Assembly (NCBI RefSeq): GCF_900163865.1
Contig: NZ_FUKU01000003.1
Span: forward strand, 43,194-107,193
DNA length: 64,000 nucleotides
DNA from: Sphingobacterium sp. JB170
Lineage (GTDB): Bacteria; Bacteroidota; Bacteroidia; Sphingobacteriales; Sphingobacteriaceae
Direction of reading: 5' to 3'
This document shows, piece after piece, positions 62,098 to 64,000 of the stretch (positions are counted from its first letter, which is position 1; each line of letters begins with the position of its first letter). The translations under genes were made by a program, and so were the position numbers. The notes beneath the pieces were generated by a model. It had not been told where the DNA came from, did not search any database, and was given only the letters and a program-made list of their open reading frames with translations.

Positions 62098-63099
62098 TCA
62101 ATAATCCAAAAGTCCCATACTGAACTCGTCGTAAGGTGCGCCGGTATCGGTTCCTAAAGGTACAATACTTTCCAGTTTTGCGAGATCATTTTCTGTCAGG
62201 ATAATTTTACCTGCGTCGATATTCTGTTCCACATATTTTCTTCGTTTTGTCCCCGGAATCGGAACGATGCCTTTGCTGATGATCCATGCAATTGCGAGTT
62301 GAGAAGAAGTGATATTTTTTTCTTCTGCTAATGCCTCTATTGCTTTGACCAATTCAATGTTTCTATGAAAATACTTTTCCTGGAAACGCGGAATTCCTCG
62401 TCGGAAATCATTTTCAGGCAAATCGTTGATCGATTTAATATGACCAGACAAAAATCCTCTTCCTAACGGGGAATACGCTACAAAACCAATTCCTAAGTCA
62501 TTCAAAGTTTTTAGAACACCTTTTTCCTCAACCGTTCTTTCAAACATAGAAAATTCACTTTGAACTGCTGAAATCGGATGAATTGCGTGCGCTCTTTTTA
62601 CCGTTTCCGACGAAACTTCTGACAAACCAATATATCCTATTTTCCCTTCATTTACCAAATCGCTCATCGCAGCGACTGTTTCTTCGATTGGAACATTTTT
62701 GTCCAAACGATGCATATAATACAAGTCGATATAATCTGTTTTCAAATTTTTCAGCGAACGATCAACTGATTTTTTGATATAATCTCTTGTCCCATTGATT
62801 TTCCAAGTGATTTGTTCATTGTCATCGATTTCCCAACCAAATTTTGTTGCGATAATGTACTTTCCACGATTGCCTTCAATAGCTTTTGCAATCAGCTTTT
62901 CATTTTTGAAAGGGCCGTATAAGTCTGCGGTGTCGAGGAAATTTCCACCCAGTTCGAAAGAACGGTAAATGGTAGAAATGGCTTCTTTTTCATCTGTTTT
63001 GCCATACATATCTGCATCTTCGAAACCAGTCATTCCCATACATCCCAAACCGACATTCGGGATGATAAGACCTTGATTTCCTAATTTTACTTTGTTCAT
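62098..63099 (-). CDS. Aldo/keto reductase
   Basis: A 333-residue (beta/alpha)8 NADPH reductase of the AKR13-like group. The catalytic tetrad is visible: Asp in NFLDTADLYG, Tyr in the same motif, Lys in IIATKFGWE and His in LYYMHRLDKNVP. The cofactor region GIVPIPGTKRRKYVEQN follows. Start at 63099 (MNKVKLGNQG); the upstream ATG at 63126 adds nine residues. Direct repeats typical of AraC binding sites lie 70-100 bases upstream. Likely function is detoxification of reactive carbonyls; substrate unknown. Confidence 0.92.
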   Translation of the reverse strand: MNKVKLGNQGLIIPNVGLGCMGMTGFEDADMYGKTDEKEAISTIYRSFELGGNFLDTADLYGPFKNEKLIAKAIEGNRGKYIIATKFGWEIDDNEQITWKINGTRDYIKKSVDRSLKNLKTDYIDLYYMHRLDKNVPIEETVAAMSDLVNEGKIGYIGLSEVSSETVKRAHAIHPISAVQSEFSMFERTVEEKGVLKTLNDLGIGFVAYSPLGRGFLSGHIKSINDLPENDFRRGIPRFQEKYFHRNIELVKAIEALAEEKNITSSQLAIAWIISKGIVPIPGTKRRKYVEQNIDAGKIILTENDLAKLESIVPLGTDTGAPYDEFSMGLLDY

Positions 63100-63143
63100 C
63101 TTTTTTAAAATTATTTTTAACAACACAAAGTTGAGCAGAAATT

Positions 63144-63157
63144 AACTTCTAGAAGTT
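63144..63157. repeat. 14-bp palindrome upstream of the AKR gene
   Basis: AACTTCT (63144-63150) and AGAAGTT (63151-63157) form a perfect palindrome 45 bases upstream of the AKR start, next to the direct repeats at 63167-63196. Confidence 0.4.
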
Positions 63158-63166
63158 TGCAAAACA

Positions 63167-63196
63167 ACGGATGTTGTATGAGAATTACGGATGTTG
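63167..63196. promoter_or_regulatory. Direct repeat ACGGATGTTG x2, candidate AraC operator
   Basis: ACGGATGTTG occurs exactly at 63167-63176 and 63187-63196, 20 bases apart (about two helical turns on the same face). AraC-type dimers bind such direct repeats. It lies 68-97 bases upstream of the AKR start and just outside the decayed AraC copy. Confidence 0.55.
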
Positions 63197-63221
63197 AAAG
63201 TTTTAACTAATAAAGATTATT

Positions 63222-63562
63222 TTAATTAAACGATTGTCTAGTCTCCAACGACGAAACATTGGTCTTGTTTTTGAAAAGATTGCTGAATGATTGCGGATGC
63301 TCGTAGCCCAATTCGTAAGCAATTTCTGAAACGGATAGATTTGTTGTCGTCAATTTTATTTCGCTTTTTCTACGACGACGTTCCGAATGTATTGTTGGCA
63401 GGCGAGACCTGTCAATGAACGCAACATATCACTCAAATAACGGCGGGATAGAATGAACTCTGTGCTGATATACTTCACGGAAGGCACACCGTTTCGCAGA
63501 GTGTTTTCTTCGCCAAATTAATAATTCAAAAATTTGTCCAATGAAGCGATAATGTCCAAGAC
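63222..63562 (-). pseudogene. Decayed third AraC-family regulator (C-terminal part)
   Basis: On the minus strand the sequence encodes the last about 110 residues of a third AraC regulator like its two neighbours. From about 63562: ASLDKFLNY, then a stop in place of a Tyr/Asp codon (TAA at 63520-63518 region), FGEENTLRNGVPSVKYIS, RRYLSDMLRSLTGLACQQYI, VVEKAK, then a stop and a one-base deletion (about 63360), and in the shifted frame TTTNLSVSEIAYELGYEHPQSFSNLFKNKTNVSS to the stop at 63222. With an in-frame stop, a frameshift and the loss of its N-terminal half at the IS3 junction, it is a pseudogene. Confidence 0.8.
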
Positions 63563-63566
63563 GCAA

Positions 63567-63710
63567 ATGAAAACAGACTTATTCGAATATTATAATAAAG
63601 AACGTCGTCATTCCACACTTGGAGACCTTACAATCGAGCAATTTAATAACAGAAAACAATATCTTAAAAAAAGTGCTTAACTGTTACTGCCGATTTTATT
63701 TATAAGTCCA
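63567..63710 (+). mobile_element. IS3-family transposase 3' remnant
   Basis: A 37-codon frame (63567-63680) ends with YYNKERRHSTLGDLTIEQFNNR and a stop, matching the C-terminus of IS3-family OrfB (integrase core), where the YN-x3-RRHSTLG motif is diagnostic. Nothing of the rest of the transposase precedes it: at about 63562 the sequence switches to the AraC pseudogene. The right end of the element may be near 63710 (TAAGTCCA), where IS3 terminal repeats would be expected, but this is a guess. Confidence 0.75.
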
Positions 63711-64000
63711 AAGGTCGGTCATTGTATTCAAATAGCGCTTGGATTATTAATCTAGATTCTTCATAAACGGATATAATTCGCTTGAGTTCAGGGTATTCAT
63801 CTTTTTGTCATTTACCTCGCTATAAACTACAAAATAATAAAAATCTGTTTTCACAGAACTGTAAAAATATTATTCGGTTAGAAAACACGTGGTCCATAGT
63901 GCGGATACTGAAATTCAAGATAACAAAGTGCATTTAAGACATATTGTATCCGCCCTATGAACTACATATTTGATTTGTCGATGATTTGTTTATAGTTTTG
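63711..64000. other. Terminal stretch without recognised genes
   Basis: About 290 A/T-rich bases to the window edge. No frame of useful length, repeat or RNA gene was recognised. It may contain further IS or island remnants. Confidence 0.4.

Overview
The window looks like a chromosomal segment of a Bacteroidota member, most likely Sphingobacteriaceae or a close relative. The evidence is a SusC/SusD pair, Bacteroidota-type promoters (TTG, about 20 bases, TAnnTTTG), near absence of Shine-Dalgarno sequences, an atpDC pair separated from the other ATP synthase genes, and families typical of the phylum (DUF2911, DUF983, DUF4965, fused rhamnulose-phosphate aldolase/dehydrogenase). No rRNA, tRNA or CRISPR was seen.

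Layout. 1-1.3 kb: end of an M23 peptidase and a fumarylacetoacetate-hydrolase-family enzyme. 2.1-6.9 kb: an orphan susC-susD pair ending in a strong terminator, directly followed by a relic of a group II intron (class C-like). 7.3-11.2 kb: a class Ib ribonucleotide reductase operon nrdH-I-E-F on the minus strand. 11.6-15.1 kb: a secreted S9D-type glutamyl peptidase, a DUF2911 protein and an unknown small protein. 15.2-29.9 kb: a minus-strand branched-chain amino acid locus, ilvE-D-B-N, a DinB-like gene, ilvC, leuC, an ABM-fold gene, leuD, a ModF-like twin ABC ATPase, leuB, leuA, ilvA. It covers the Ile/Val/Leu pathway from threonine and pyruvate. 30.3-32.3 kb: atpD-atpC with a near-consensus promoter. 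33.5-47.4 kb: pectin/rhamnose utilisation: two secreted glycosidases, a GH28 gene broken and fused out of frame to the tail of another glycosidase gene, rhaT, fused rhamnulose-1-phosphate aldolase/dehydrogenase, rhamnose isomerase, rhamnulokinase, an XRE regulator and GH105. 48.2-49.5 kb: AraC regulator and DUF983. 49.6-52.9 kb: galE, UDP-glucuronate decarboxylase and divergent waaA (envelope sugars). 53.5-58.8 kb: DUF4965 protein, a GAPDH with a long N-terminal extension, and hemW. 59.3-63.7 kb: an AraC-SDR-AraC-aldo/keto reductase module followed by a decayed third AraC copy and the 3' end of an IS3-family transposase, probably a transferred island.

How they work together. GH105 and the neighbouring glycosidases would release rhamnose and uronates from rhamnogalacturonan-type pectin. 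RhaT imports L-rhamnose, and isomerase, kinase and the aldolase/dehydrogenase convert it to DHAP and lactate. Much of the interesting material is regulatory or remnant DNA: the intron relic, the glycosidase deletion chimera, terminator-like hairpins inside operons, a 27-bp palindrome before the branched-chain operon, direct repeats two helical turns apart before the aldo/keto reductase gene, and several regulator genes whose promoter box almost touches the start codon. I found no clear case of a wholly new system. The best leads are the intron relic, the leaderless-regulator pattern and the AraC/SDR/AKR island.
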